Made by a program: the position numbers and the translations under genes. Positions 29,407 through 38,053 of a DNA stretch of 64,000 bases are shown piece by piece (position 1 is the stretch's first letter; each line of letters opens with the position of its first letter). Source of the DNA: Pseudomonas orientalis. Lineage in GTDB: Bacteria > Pseudomonadota > Gammaproteobacteria > Pseudomonadales > Pseudomonadaceae. The stretch is from positions 806,001 through 870,000 of the forward strand of contig NZ_JYLM01000001.1 of the NCBI RefSeq assembly GCF_001439815.1, in the 5' to 3' direction. The notes beneath the pieces were generated by a model that was not told where the DNA came from, searched no databases, and worked only from the letters and a program-made list of their open reading frames with translations.

Positions 29407-29891
29407 TCGAAGATCTCCATCAGGGGCCGTTCGTACGCGGATTTGAAGTGCTCGATAAACTGCGCCTCATCGTCCAGGTCGAACACATGCAGCAGCAGGA
29501 CGCTGCGGTCCAGCGCCAGTTCCGACCAGATCGTGCCAGGAATCACCGTGGTGATCATCGCCAGCGCCGCGAGGCCGTTGGGGCTGCGCAGGTCGATGGG
29601 GATTTTGATGAAGCGCGCGCGTGGCGGGCGTGAGCCGCAGGTCAACACGCCCCAGGCCACTTGCAGGTTGGAGACAATCACATCACGGCCCACGCGCAGG
29701 AAAAGGCGCAGGATCACGTCGGGACGGCGCAGGCTGATCGGTTGCGGGCGCAGTGGCGCCATCATCAGCGGCGCCAGCACGCCCAGCAATGCACCGAGCA
29801 GCAGGTTGCCGGCGCTCATGGACAGGTTCAGCACCAGCCACAACCCCAGCAAGGCCAGCGACAACCACGGGGCGGGAAACAGGCGCTTCAT
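29403..29891 (-). CDS. mrpE: Mrp-type cation/proton antiporter subunit E
   Basis: 162 aa from the ATG at 29891, which overlaps the mrpD stop by 4 bases; a longer in-frame extension would run antisense-free through mrpD and is not credible. Two N-terminal membrane helices (residues 8-25 and 28-45) precede a soluble domain with VIVSNLQVAWGVLTCGSRPP and TVIPGTIWSELALDRSVLLL, both family signatures. MrpE is a membrane-peripheral ferredoxin-like subunit required for full antiport activity. Confidence 0.9.
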   Translation of the reverse strand: MKRLFPAPWLSLALLGLWLVLNLSMSAGNLLLGALLGVLAPLMMAPLRPQPISLRRPDVILRLFLRVGRDVIVSNLQVAWGVLTCGSRPPRARFIKIPIDLRSPNGLAALAMITTVIPGTIWSELALDRSVLLLHVFDLDDEAQFIEHFKSAYERPLMEIFE

Positions 29892-31570
29892 GGTTGCACC
29901 TCCAGCGCGGCGGCCTGGGCTTCGGGACTCGGCACCGGGCGCGTTGCCATCACCGCCATCACGTAGCTTTCCGGGTTGTTCAGGCTCTTGGCGGTGGCCA
30001 GCGTGTAGCGCATCAGTGGCTCGGCCTTGAAGGTCAGCGCGATGCTCAGGCCCAGCAGCAGGAAGATCGGCACACATTCGTAGCGGCGCAGCAGGGGCGA
30101 GGGCCGTTCTTCCGGGGTCCAGAAGCGCTGGATGCCGAGGCGGGCGAAGGCGATCAGCGAGGCCAGGCCCGACAGGATCAACAGCGCCACCAGGCCCCAG
30201 GCCGCCGGACGGATGGGCTGATCCACCGCATTGCCGAGCCCCAGCGGATTGACCAGCGCATGCAGCAGACTGAGCTTGCCGATAAACCCGGACAGTGGCG
30301 GCATGCCGATGATCAGCAGCGCGCAGGCCACAAAACTCAGGCCCAGGAACGCCATGGTCCAGGGGATCACCTGGCCGATCACGGCTTTCTGTTCATCGTC
30401 GAGGTTGACCCCGGGCCGTGGATGCAGGGATTCCATGGCCTTGGGCAGCGCATCGATTTCTTCATCCAGTGGCAGGTCGTTGGCCGAGCGCGAACGCTCG
30501 ATCAGCTCGGCCAGCAAGAACAGCGCGCTCAGCGCCAGGGTCGAACTGACCAGATAAAACAGCGCCCCTGCAATCAGGCTGGGCTGGGCGAAACCGACGG
30601 CCGACAACAGGATCCCGGCCGACACCAGGATGCTCAGGCTCGCCATGCGCTCCAGGCGCTGCGCCGCCAGCATCGCCAGCGCCGCGCAGACGATGGTCGC
30701 CATGCCGCCGTACACCAGCCAGTCGCCACCAAACAACGCCGACGCACCGGCCTGGCCGGAGAACAGCAAGGTCCACAGGCGCAGCACGGTGTACACGCCC
30801 ACTTTGGTCATGATCGCGAACATCGCCGCCACCGGCGCGCTGGCCGACGAGTAGGCGGGGGCCAGCCAGAAGTTCAGCGGCCACATGCCGGCCTTGGCCA
30901 GGAACGCGGTGGCCAGTATCGCCGCGCCGGCGTGCAGCAGGCCGCGATCAGCCTCCGGCACCAGCGGGATTTTCAGCGCCAGGTCAGCAAAATTCAGCGT
31001 GCCGGTCACGCCGTAGATCATCGCCGCGCCGATCAGGAACAGCGACGAAGCCAGCAGGTTGATCGCGATGTAATGCAACCCCGATGACACCCGCGCGCGG
31101 CCGGAACCGTGCAGCATCAGGCCGTAGGACGCCGCCAGCAGTACCTCGAAGAACACGAACAAGTTGAACAGGTCGGCGGTGAGGAAGGCGCCGTACAAAC
31201 CCATCAGCTGGATTTGGAACAGCGCATGAAAACTGGTGCCGGCACGGTCCCAGCGGGCCATGGCGAACAACAGCGCGCTGACGCCGATGATCCCGGTCAG
31301 CACCAGCATCAGCGCCGACAGTTGATCCACCACCAGTACGATACCGAACGGCACTTGCCAGTTGCCCGGCAGGTACACGCCGATCGAGCCGGGACCGCCT
31401 TGTTGCGTCCAGTACAGCAGCAATACGGCGATGCCCAGGCCCATGATGCTGGAGAACAGGTTGATCCTGGCTTTGAGCGGGCGGCGTTTCTCGCCGAGCA
31501 TCAGCATCAACGCGGCGGTGAGTAACGGCAGCAGAATCGGCGCAACGATCAGTTGGTTGACCCAATTCAT
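29888..31570 (-). CDS. mrpD: Mrp-type cation/proton antiporter subunit D
   Basis: 560 aa with about 14 transmembrane helices. It is homologous to NuoN/NuoM-type proton-translocating subunits: a helix with Glu at GLYGAFLTADLFNLFVFFEV (near 130-150) and the Lys-containing AKAGMWPLNFWLAPAYSSAS (near 225-245). The C-terminal 60 residues form a cytoplasmic tail. It works with MrpA to exchange Na+ or K+ for protons at the inner membrane. It overlaps mrpC and mrpE by 4 bases. Confidence 0.92.
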   Translation of the reverse strand: MNWVNQLIVAPILLPLLTAALMLMLGEKRRPLKARINLFSSIMGLGIAVLLLYWTQQGGPGSIGVYLPGNWQVPFGIVLVVDQLSALMLVLTGIIGVSALLFAMARWDRAGTSFHALFQIQLMGLYGAFLTADLFNLFVFFEVLLAASYGLMLHGSGRARVSSGLHYIAINLLASSLFLIGAAMIYGVTGTLNFADLALKIPLVPEADRGLLHAGAAILATAFLAKAGMWPLNFWLAPAYSSASAPVAAMFAIMTKVGVYTVLRLWTLLFSGQAGASALFGGDWLVYGGMATIVCAALAMLAAQRLERMASLSILVSAGILLSAVGFAQPSLIAGALFYLVSSTLALSALFLLAELIERSRSANDLPLDEEIDALPKAMESLHPRPGVNLDDEQKAVIGQVIPWTMAFLGLSFVACALLIIGMPPLSGFIGKLSLLHALVNPLGLGNAVDQPIRPAAWGLVALLILSGLASLIAFARLGIQRFWTPEERPSPLLRRYECVPIFLLLGLSIALTFKAEPLMRYTLATAKSLNNPESYVMAVMATRPVPSPEAQAAALEVQP

Positions 31571-31911
31571 TCCTTGGGCTCCCGGCCGTCCACATGGTCA
31601 GTACCGGTCAGGCCGCGGGAGGCCAGCAGCACCACCAGGAACAACGCGGTCATGGCGAAGCTGATCACGATGGCCGTGAGCACCAGCGCCTGGGGCAGGG
31701 GGTCGGTGTAGTTGAGCAGGTCCTGCGGCACGCCGTCCTTGATGATCGGTTCCTTGCCGATAAACAGGCTGCCCATGCTGAAAATGAACAGATTGACGCC
31801 GTATGACAACAGGCACAGGCCCATCACCACCTGGAAGGTCCGTGGGCGCAGGATCAACCAGACGCCGGAGGCCGCCAGGACCCCAATGGCAATTGCAATG
31901 ACTTCTTCCAT
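31567..31911 (-). CDS. mrpC: Mrp-type cation/proton antiporter subunit C
   Basis: 114 aa, NuoK-like with three transmembrane helices (about 4-22, 30-50, 76-100). The family pattern GLCLLSYGVNLFIFSMGSLF near 31-50 and DPLPQALVLTAIVISFAMTA near 70-89 are clear. It starts on the last base of the mrpA stop codon and overlaps mrpD by 4 bases. Confidence 0.92.
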   Translation of the reverse strand: MEEVIAIAIGVLAASGVWLILRPRTFQVVMGLCLLSYGVNLFIFSMGSLFIGKEPIIKDGVPQDLLNYTDPLPQALVLTAIVISFAMTALFLVVLLASRGLTGTDHVDGREPKE

Positions 31912-34835
31912 CAGGCGGCAGCTCCTTGTGGGTTGGCGACGGCTTTGGGCTGGTTGCTCGGTTTATGCGCGCGCACCGACTGGTGGCCGAGGGCGGTGAG
32001 CATCAGCAGGGTCGAGCCGACGACCATGGCGTAGACGCCGACGTCGAAGAACAGCGCGCTGGCGATATGGATGTCACCCAGCACCGGCAAGCTCAGGTGC
32101 CAGGTATGAGTGGTGAGGAACGGGTAGCCGGCAAACAACGCGCCGAGCCCGGTGAGCGTCGCTGCCAGCAGGCCGAAGCCCATCCAGCGCATCGGCCGCA
32201 GGCTCATCTGCGCCTCGACCCACTGCGTGCCGGCCACCATGTATTGCAGGATAAACGCCACCGACATCACCAGCCCCGCGACAAAGCCGCCGCCCGGTTG
32301 GTTGTGGCCGCGCATGAACAGGTAGAACGACACCACCAGTGCTATCGGCAACAGCAGGCGCACCAGCACCGCCGGTACCATCATGAAACCCAGGGCGGTG
32401 TCGCTGGCCTGGCGCGGGTTGACCAGGTCGGTCGCCACGTCCGGCGCCAGCTGGCGTTGTTGCGGCGGCAGTTCCATGCTTTCTTTCGACGGGCGGAAGC
32501 GCCGCAGCAGGGCGTACACGGTCAGCGCCACGGCACCGAGCACGGTGATTTCGCCAAGGGTGTCGAAGCCGCGGAAGTCCACCAGCATCACGTTCACCAC
32601 ATTGCTGCCGCCGCCTTCAGGCAGGGCGCGGCTCAAATAGAACGAGGAGATATCGTTGGGGGTCTGGCGCGTCAGCATCGCGTAGGACAACAGCGCCATG
32701 CCGCCGCCGACCACGGTGGACAGCAGGAAGTCGCGCACCCGGCGGATCCGCGCCTTGCGCAGGGTGTTGGGCAGTGGCCACACCTCTTCGATCCGCCGTG
32801 GCAGCCAGCGCAGGCCGAGCAGGATCAATACGGTGGTCACCACTTCCACCACCAGTTGCGTCAGGGCCAGGTCCGGCGCCGAGAACCACACGAAGGTGAT
32901 GCACGTCATCAGACCGCACACGCTGACCATGGTCAGGGCTGCCAACCGGTGATACTTGGCCTGCCACGCGGCGCCCAGCGCGCAGGCAATCGCCAGCACC
33001 CACAGGGTGACGAACACGATGGAGCCGGGGATCTTCGGCCGATCACCCCAGGTCAGGCCGCTGTTGAACATCGGGATCATGGCGCCGATCACCGCCACGA
33101 TCACCAGCAGGAACAATTGGGTTTGCAGGCGCTTGGTGCTGATGCGTTTTTCGATCTTGCGCACCCCGCGCATCATCACCACCAGGCAACGCTCGAAGCC
33201 GCGCTTGCCGTTGAAGTAGCCGATCAGCGGCGGATAGGTGAAGCGACCACGCTTGAGTTGCTTGCGCAGCATCAGGTACAGCAGCACGCCGCCGGACATG
33301 GCCACCAGGCTCATGATCATCGGCGCGTTCCAGCCGTGCCAGATCGCCAGGCTGTACTCAGGCAGCGCGCCGCCGACCACCGGCAATGCGGCGGCAGCCA
33401 GGATCGAGCCGACCATCTGGGCCGGGAAGATGCCCACCAGCAGGCAGGTGAACACCAGCAGTTCAACCGGCGCGCGCATCCAGCGCGGAGGTTCGTGCGG
33501 GGTATGCGGCAGGTCGGTCGCCGGTGGGCCGAAGAACACGTCGACGGTGAAGCGCAAGGCATAGGCCACACTGAAGGTGCCGGCAATGGTCGCGATCACC
33601 GGCAGCGCGATTTCCACCCATTTTGTCGCCGAGATAAATACGGTTTCGGCGAAGAACATCTCTTTGGACAGAAAGCCATTGAGCAACGGCACGCCGGCCA
33701 TCGAGGCACTGGCCACCATTGCCAGGGTCGCGGTAAACGGGATCAGGCGCACCAGCCCACTGAGCTTGCGGATATCCCGCGTGCCGCTTTCGTGGTCGAT
33801 GATGCCCGCCGCCATGAACAGCGAGGCCTTGAAGGTGGCGTGGTTGAGAATATGGAACACTGCCGCGACGGCGGCCAGCGGGCTGTTGAGGCCCAGCAGC
33901 AGGGTGATCAGCCCGAGGTGACTGATGGTGGAATAGGCCAGCAGGCCCTTGAGATCGTTTTGAAACATGGCGCAGTAAGCGCCGAGGAGGAGGGTGAGCG
34001 CGCCGGCACCGCCGACGATCCAGAACCACTCTTCGCTGCCGGACAGCGACGGCCACAGGCGGGCCAGCAGGAACACGCCGGCCTTCACCATCGTTGCCGA
34101 ATGCAGGTAAGCCGAAACCGGCGTCGGCGCGGCCATGGCGTGGGGCAGCCAGAAGTGGAAGGGGAACTGCGCGCTTTTGCTCAAGGCGCCGATCAGCACC
34201 AGGGCCAGCATGACCGGGTACAGCGCGTGCGCGCGAATCTGATCGCCTGCCGCCAGCACCTGGTCCAGGTCGTAGCTGCCGACGATGTGCCCCAGCAGCA
34301 TCACACCGGCCAGCAGGCACAAACCGCCCGCGCCGGTGACCATCAGCGCCATGTACGCGCCACGCCTGGCATCGGCGCGGTGGTGCCAGTAACCAATCAG
34401 CAGGAAAGAAAACAGGCTGGTCAGTTCCCAGAAAAACACGATCTGGATCAGGTTGCCGGAAATCACCAGCCCGAGCATGGCGCCCATGAAGGCCAGGAAA
34501 AACGCGAAGAAACGCGGCACCGGATCATCCGGCGACATGTAGTAACGCGCGTACAATGACACCAGCGTACCGATGCCCAGCACCAGCATCGAAAACAGCC
34601 AGGCGAAGCCATCCATGCGCAGTACGAAGTTCAGCCCAAGGCTGGGCAACCACATGAATTCTTCACGGATGACGCCACCGTGGGCGATCAGGGGATAGAG
34701 CAGGGCGACTTGAACGGTACCGACCAGGGCCACCAGGCCGGCCAGCAGGGATTCGGTGTTACGTGCATTGTGCGGCAGCAAGGCCGCCAGACAGCTGCCA
34801 ATGAATGGCAGAAGCAGTAGAACTATCAGGGACAT
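31911..34835 (-). CDS. mrpA: Mrp-type antiporter fused subunit A/B
   Basis: 974 aa, first gene of the six-gene operon. Residues about 1-500 are NuoL-like with proton-channel Lys/Glu positions (VFFWELTSLFSFLLIGYWHH near 133; HSATMVKAGVFLLARLWPSL near 246), and about 560-790 correspond to the MrpA C-terminal region (VWFSAPDLALTQLVVEVVTT). From about 820 the protein continues into an MrpB domain (FYLFMRGHNQPGGGFVAGLV), so subunits A and B are fused, as in the group-2 mrp/sha operons of pseudomonads. It exports Na+/K+ for protons, supporting salt and alkali tolerance. Only a weak ribosome site precedes the ATG. Confidence 0.93.
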   Translation of the reverse strand: MSLIVLLLLPFIGSCLAALLPHNARNTESLLAGLVALVGTVQVALLYPLIAHGGVIREEFMWLPSLGLNFVLRMDGFAWLFSMLVLGIGTLVSLYARYYMSPDDPVPRFFAFFLAFMGAMLGLVISGNLIQIVFFWELTSLFSFLLIGYWHHRADARRGAYMALMVTGAGGLCLLAGVMLLGHIVGSYDLDQVLAAGDQIRAHALYPVMLALVLIGALSKSAQFPFHFWLPHAMAAPTPVSAYLHSATMVKAGVFLLARLWPSLSGSEEWFWIVGGAGALTLLLGAYCAMFQNDLKGLLAYSTISHLGLITLLLGLNSPLAAVAAVFHILNHATFKASLFMAAGIIDHESGTRDIRKLSGLVRLIPFTATLAMVASASMAGVPLLNGFLSKEMFFAETVFISATKWVEIALPVIATIAGTFSVAYALRFTVDVFFGPPATDLPHTPHEPPRWMRAPVELLVFTCLLVGIFPAQMVGSILAAAALPVVGGALPEYSLAIWHGWNAPMIMSLVAMSGGVLLYLMLRKQLKRGRFTYPPLIGYFNGKRGFERCLVVMMRGVRKIEKRISTKRLQTQLFLLVIVAVIGAMIPMFNSGLTWGDRPKIPGSIVFVTLWVLAIACALGAAWQAKYHRLAALTMVSVCGLMTCITFVWFSAPDLALTQLVVEVVTTVLILLGLRWLPRRIEEVWPLPNTLRKARIRRVRDFLLSTVVGGGMALLSYAMLTRQTPNDISSFYLSRALPEGGGSNVVNVMLVDFRGFDTLGEITVLGAVALTVYALLRRFRPSKESMELPPQQRQLAPDVATDLVNPRQASDTALGFMMVPAVLVRLLLPIALVVSFYLFMRGHNQPGGGFVAGLVMSVAFILQYMVAGTQWVEAQMSLRPMRWMGFGLLAATLTGLGALFAGYPFLTTHTWHLSLPVLGDIHIASALFFDVGVYAMVVGSTLLMLTALGHQSVRAHKPSNQPKAVANPQGAAA

Positions 34836-34951
34836 AGGCTTCTAATCTGCGGGAGTTTGGGATGCATCATACGTGCCGCTTTCGCGATCACCAAACGGCA
34901 AGATGTGGCAGCATCCTACAAGGTAGGCTGAAATTGCTCATTTGGCATTGT

Positions 34952-35064
34952 TTGTGGGAACGCCTCCTGTGACGCTCTGCGTCACCATGGCGCAGGGCTC
35001 AAGTTGCCAGCTTGGACGCGGAGCGTCCGGGGCTGCATTCCCACGCAGAGCGTGGGAACGATCA
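34952..35064. repeat. Palindromic repeat of the GTGGGAACG / GACGCTCTGCGTC class, copy 1
   Basis: Outer arms TGTGGGAACG ... CGTGGGAACGATCA flank inner palindromes GTGACGCTCTGCGTCAC and GGACGCGGAGCGTCC. The same composite element with opposite overall polarity is at 63831-63965. It lies between mrpA (leftward) and the EamA gene end, and is distinct from the two REP families. Confidence 0.75.
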
Positions 35065-35085
35065 AGTCACCGCTACATTCGGACC

Positions 35086-36015
35086 TTACCCTTGCTGCTC
35101 CTGTTCCCTCTCATCGCGCAATTCGACGGCTTTTTGGCCCCGCGTCTTCAACTCGCTCACAATCACCGCCACCACAATCAACACCGCGCCTGCCATCGCA
35201 ATCGGCGGGAAACGCTCCCCGGCAATCCGCCCGACCACGCCGGCCCACACCGGCTCGCCGGCGTAGATCAAGGTGGCGCGGGTCGGTGAAACACTCTGCT
35301 GCGCCCAGTTCATCGCCACCTGGATCACCGCGCTGGTCAAACCCAGGCCCACGGCGCTGAACAGCAGCAGCCATGAAAAGCCCGGCAACGGCTCGCCCAT
35401 CGGCACCACCATCAGGAACGACAGCAGCGACGCCGTGGCCAGTTGCACCACGGTCACCCGCCGCACATCCACTTGCCCGGCGAAGGCGCTGATCAGAATG
35501 ATCTCGGCGGCAATCGCCACGGCACCGATCAGCGTGGCGATTTCGCCGGAGCTGAAATTCAGCGAAGCACCGGCCGGGCCGGTCAACAGCATCAACCCGG
35601 CAAACGCCAGCATGATGCCGATGCTCGGCATCAACCCCGGACGCCGACCCAGCACCAGCCACTGCAATAAAGGTACAAACGGCACATAGAGCGCGGTGAT
35701 GAACGCCGACTGGCTGCTCAGGATCGTCTGCAGGCCAATGGTCTGCAAGCCGTAGCCGAACATGATCGCCACGCCGATGAACACCCCGGCCTTCAACTCG
35801 AACAGGGTCAGGTCGCGCAGTGTGCGCAGGGAGAACAGGCCGACCACAATGGCCGCCGCCGCAAAGCGCAGCCCCACGAAAAACATCGGCCCGCTGACGC
35901 TCATGGCATGATGCACCAGCAGGAAGGTGCCGCCCCAGATCATGGTGATGAACACCAGGATGCATTCGGCTTTGCTCAAGCGGTTGAAACGCGAAGGGGA
36001 GTGCTGGGCAGTCAT
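35086..36015 (-). CDS. EamA/DMT-family exporter
   Basis: 309 aa from the ATG at 36015 (MTAQHSPSRF); longer in-frame starts run into the operator region. Ten transmembrane helices in two EamA repeats are expected: CILVFITMIWGGTFLLVHHA near 16-35 begins repeat one, and IATLIGAVAIAAEIILISAF near 160 begins repeat two, with LIYAGEPVWAGVVGRIAGER near 265, a common EamA motif. These transporters typically export amino acids or other metabolites. It is divergent from an XRE-cupin regulator that probably controls it, a frequent partnership. The substrate is unknown. Confidence 0.87.
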   Translation of the reverse strand: MTAQHSPSRFNRLSKAECILVFITMIWGGTFLLVHHAMSVSGPMFFVGLRFAAAAIVVGLFSLRTLRDLTLFELKAGVFIGVAIMFGYGLQTIGLQTILSSQSAFITALYVPFVPLLQWLVLGRRPGLMPSIGIMLAFAGLMLLTGPAGASLNFSSGEIATLIGAVAIAAEIILISAFAGQVDVRRVTVVQLATASLLSFLMVVPMGEPLPGFSWLLLFSAVGLGLTSAVIQVAMNWAQQSVSPTRATLIYAGEPVWAGVVGRIAGERFPPIAMAGAVLIVVAVIVSELKTRGQKAVELRDEREQEQQG

Positions 36016-36070
36016 GGCGGCTCGGTCTTGCAAGGGAAAGGCACGGACCGCACAATGCGCCGCACGCTGG

Positions 36071-36111
36071 GCAGTATACTGCGCACACCCACCCATTGAG
36101 CAATATAGTGC
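36071..36111. promoter_or_regulatory. Two operators in the EamA / XRE-cupin divergent promoter
   Basis: The perfect palindrome GCAGTATACTGC (36071-36082) and a related copy GCAATATAGTGC (36100-36111; 10 of 12 matches), centres 29 bases apart, both followed by rCAC or CAC. They lie in the 80-base divergent region and the second overlaps the only plausible start codons of the regulator, suggesting autoregulation. Confidence 0.65.
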
Positions 36112-36671
36112 ACAAAGAAAATCCACACCGGGCTTCGGTCCTGCAACACGTCAGCCAGAACGTTCGGCGCCTGCGCCATGCCGCCGACCTGAGCCAGACG
36201 GCGCTTGCGGAAAAATCCGGGGTCAGCCGGCGCATGCTGGTGGCCATCGAGGCCGGCGAAAAGAACGTCAGCCTGTCCACCTTGGACCGTGTGGCCGAAG
36301 CGTTGGAAGTGGCTTTCAGCGATCTGATCCAGGCCCCGGATGCTGGCGACCACAGTCGTATCAACGAGCTGGCCTGGGCGGGCGATATCCTCGGCAGCAA
36401 AGCCGTATTGCTGGCCAAGGCCACGGCGCGGCGGGAAGTCGAACTGTGGGAGATGCACCTGGCACCGGGCGATCGCTATCGTCCGGAACCTGATCCGCAA
36501 GGCTGGAGCGTGCAGGTTTTTGTGTTCGACGGCTGTTTGACCCTGACGTTGGATGGCACGAGCAAACACATAGCGGCGGGTGAATTCTTTATGTTTTCCA
36601 GCGATCAAACCCACGTCTATTGCAATGATGGCGTCGGGGCTGTTCGGTTTGTTCGCAATGTGGTGATTTGA
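36096..36671 (+). CDS. XRE-family regulator with C-terminal cupin domain
   Basis: 191 aa if read from TTG 36096; GTG 36108 is an alternative, and neither has a clear ribosome site. Residues 20-75 form a lambda-repressor-like HTH (LRHAADLSQTALAEKSGVSR, then VAIEAGEKNVSLSTLDRVAE), and residues 110-185 a cupin barrel (YRPEPDPQGWSVQVFVFDGC, ending FFMFSSDQTHVYCNDG). Such fusions sense a small ligand in the cupin and usually regulate the divergent transporter, here EamA. Two short palindromes in the shared promoter are candidate operators. Confidence 0.85.
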   Translation: MSNIVHKENPHRASVLQHVSQNVRRLRHAADLSQTALAEKSGVSRRMLVAIEAGEKNVSLSTLDRVAEALEVAFSDLIQAPDAGDHSRINELAWAGDILGSKAVLLAKATARREVELWEMHLAPGDRYRPEPDPQGWSVQVFVFDGCLTLTLDGTSKHIAAGEFFMFSSDQTHVYCNDGVGAVRFVRNVVI

Positions 36672-36750
36672 AGCAACACCGAAAGTTCTGTCGCGATTCT
36701 CGGATTAGTCATCGCGACGTCCCAAGTTGGGTGCATTACTTTTTTCCCGA

Positions 36751-36768
36751 GTTCTCCAAATGGAGAAC
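36751..36768. promoter_or_regulatory. Inverted repeat upstream of the DcpS-like gene
   Basis: GTTCTCC AAAT GGAGAAC, perfect 7-bp arms, 23 bases before the start codon of the DcpS-like gene. It has no following T-run on the plus strand, so an operator (for an unidentified regulator) or mRNA leader hairpin is more likely than a terminator. No hrp-box (GGAACC-N16-CCAC) was found in this interval. Confidence 0.5.
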
Positions 36769-36790
36769 ACTGGAATAAGGGGAGATGCCC

Positions 36791-37927
36791 ATGGCTGTAA
36801 GCCCGCTCGGTATGACCAGACCGCCTTCGCCGTTAGATAATCATGCGTCATTAATCAATACGCACGCCAGTCCGGTCAAGTCCAACAGTGAGTGCCCGCC
36901 ACACTGGCGTAGCTGGGAGGCTGAGCATGTGGTGGGCGCAGAAGAAAAGAAACGGGCCACGTTCGCCATACCTTTACGATATCGCAACTACCGCGAGGAT
37001 AAAGGCGGCCATCTCCCTCCCGTTGATAGAACCGCCCTGACCCGAGCCCCATTGTGCTCAAAAAAATCCGCCGATAAATACAACATGCCTCAAGTAGGGC
37101 TCGTCTCCGAGGCCGGCTTGGAAGCACGCATCGCTCGCTATACGCACAATCGGGTGCTGCCTGATTTCATCTACAACTTTTTTACGCAGGCTGACGACAA
37201 AAAGTTCCTCGCTTTCCGGCAACACCCCGAGCAGTTTCCAGTAACGCCGTTCACTCCGCAGGGCGGCATCGTATTGATGCCCAATACGCGATACATAGAA
37301 AAATATCCCGAGATTTTTCCACAGCCCTTGAACTTGAGCGCCCGCACTCGTGATACCGGCGGCTTTGCGCTGGTGGGATACTGGATACCACCTGATCTGT
37401 TTGAACATCGCCAGGCGTTTCAAGAGATTTTCAAAAATCCCATGAATACCGGTGAGGGTGTGAATGTGCGCGAACGTGTAGGCGAATATGAAAGACGTAC
37501 AAACCGCACGTTTTTGGTGAATCCCATTGACGTGAAAAAAGAACACCTTGGCCTGCTTAAATCCTTTAAGGAAGTGAGCATGCGTTCCATTGAGCAGGTT
37601 TACGGTTATCAGCCGGGCAAGGACACTGTGCAAATATATTTGCACAGCCCGATCTACGGAGACTCAACCGCCGGCCTGCATATTCATGTGCGCGTGAATC
37701 AGCGGCTTCCGGCAGGTGAGGCCGACGCCGGCAGTATCGCACTGGATAAAATTATCGACGTGCTGGAGGACAAGGCGTTTGGCAGCGGCACTATCAAGAG
37801 CAAGGTGTTGGAGATGATGCCTAAAACGCGCTCGGGACTTTGGGTGTCGTTTAATTCGGCTTCGAATAAAAAGCAGTTTGAAGGGATTCCTGTTACCTAT
37901 GTTTCCAATCCATGGAAGCAACCTTGA
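36791..37927 (+). CDS. DcpS-like (scavenger decapping enzyme-like) HIT-superfamily protein
   Basis: 378 aa from ATG 36791, chosen because AAGGGGAG lies 6 bases before it. Residues 1-50 are Ser/Pro/His-rich and look disordered. From about 125 the order of motifs parallels eukaryotic DcpS as I remember it: DFIYNFF (125-131), GGIVLMP (158-164), EHLGLL (251-256), QIYLHSP (281-287) and GLHIHVRV (295-302), followed by an IALDKIIDVLED helix. In DcpS the matching strings are VYNIL, GFVLIP, EHLPLL, YLHYLP and HLHVHF. The central triad His (H299) and H285 are kept; the third triad position is Arg301. The gene is visibly lower in GC than its neighbours. The substrate, if any, is unknown; a cap-like or dinucleotide is inference. 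Confidence 0.6.
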   Translation: MAVSPLGMTRPPSPLDNHASLINTHASPVKSNSECPPHWRSWEAEHVVGAEEKKRATFAIPLRYRNYREDKGGHLPPVDRTALTRAPLCSKKSADKYNMPQVGLVSEAGLEARIARYTHNRVLPDFIYNFFTQADDKKFLAFRQHPEQFPVTPFTPQGGIVLMPNTRYIEKYPEIFPQPLNLSARTRDTGGFALVGYWIPPDLFEHRQAFQEIFKNPMNTGEGVNVRERVGEYERRTNRTFLVNPIDVKKEHLGLLKSFKEVSMRSIEQVYGYQPGKDTVQIYLHSPIYGDSTAGLHIHVRVNQRLPAGEADAGSIALDKIIDVLEDKAFGSGTIKSKVLEMMPKTRSGLWVSFNSASNKKQFEGIPVTYVSNPWKQP

Positions 37928-38053
37928 AAAAGTAAATAAAGCATGCGTCGGGTCAGTAGTTGAATACTATATTGCTATTGGAATCCTCTTCGCCGACCTT
38001 GAGTGGGTGAAGCGATCGTTAGGATGTGTTTATTTCATGCAGAGGTCATGGCT

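Noticed and set aside
31926..34559. 877-codon plus-strand frame antisense to mrpA
   Set aside because: It is a Gln/His/Arg-rich shadow of a transmembrane gene and no family is recognisable.
36751..36768. Inverted repeat considered as a terminator of the XRE gene
   Set aside because: It has no T-tract after it on the plus strand, and it lies just before the DcpS-like gene's ribosome site.
36672..38053. Search for an hrp box (GGAACC-N15/16-CCACNNA) before the DcpS-like and kinase-like genes
   Set aside because: No convincing match was seen before either gene, so HrpL control and type III secretion remain speculative.
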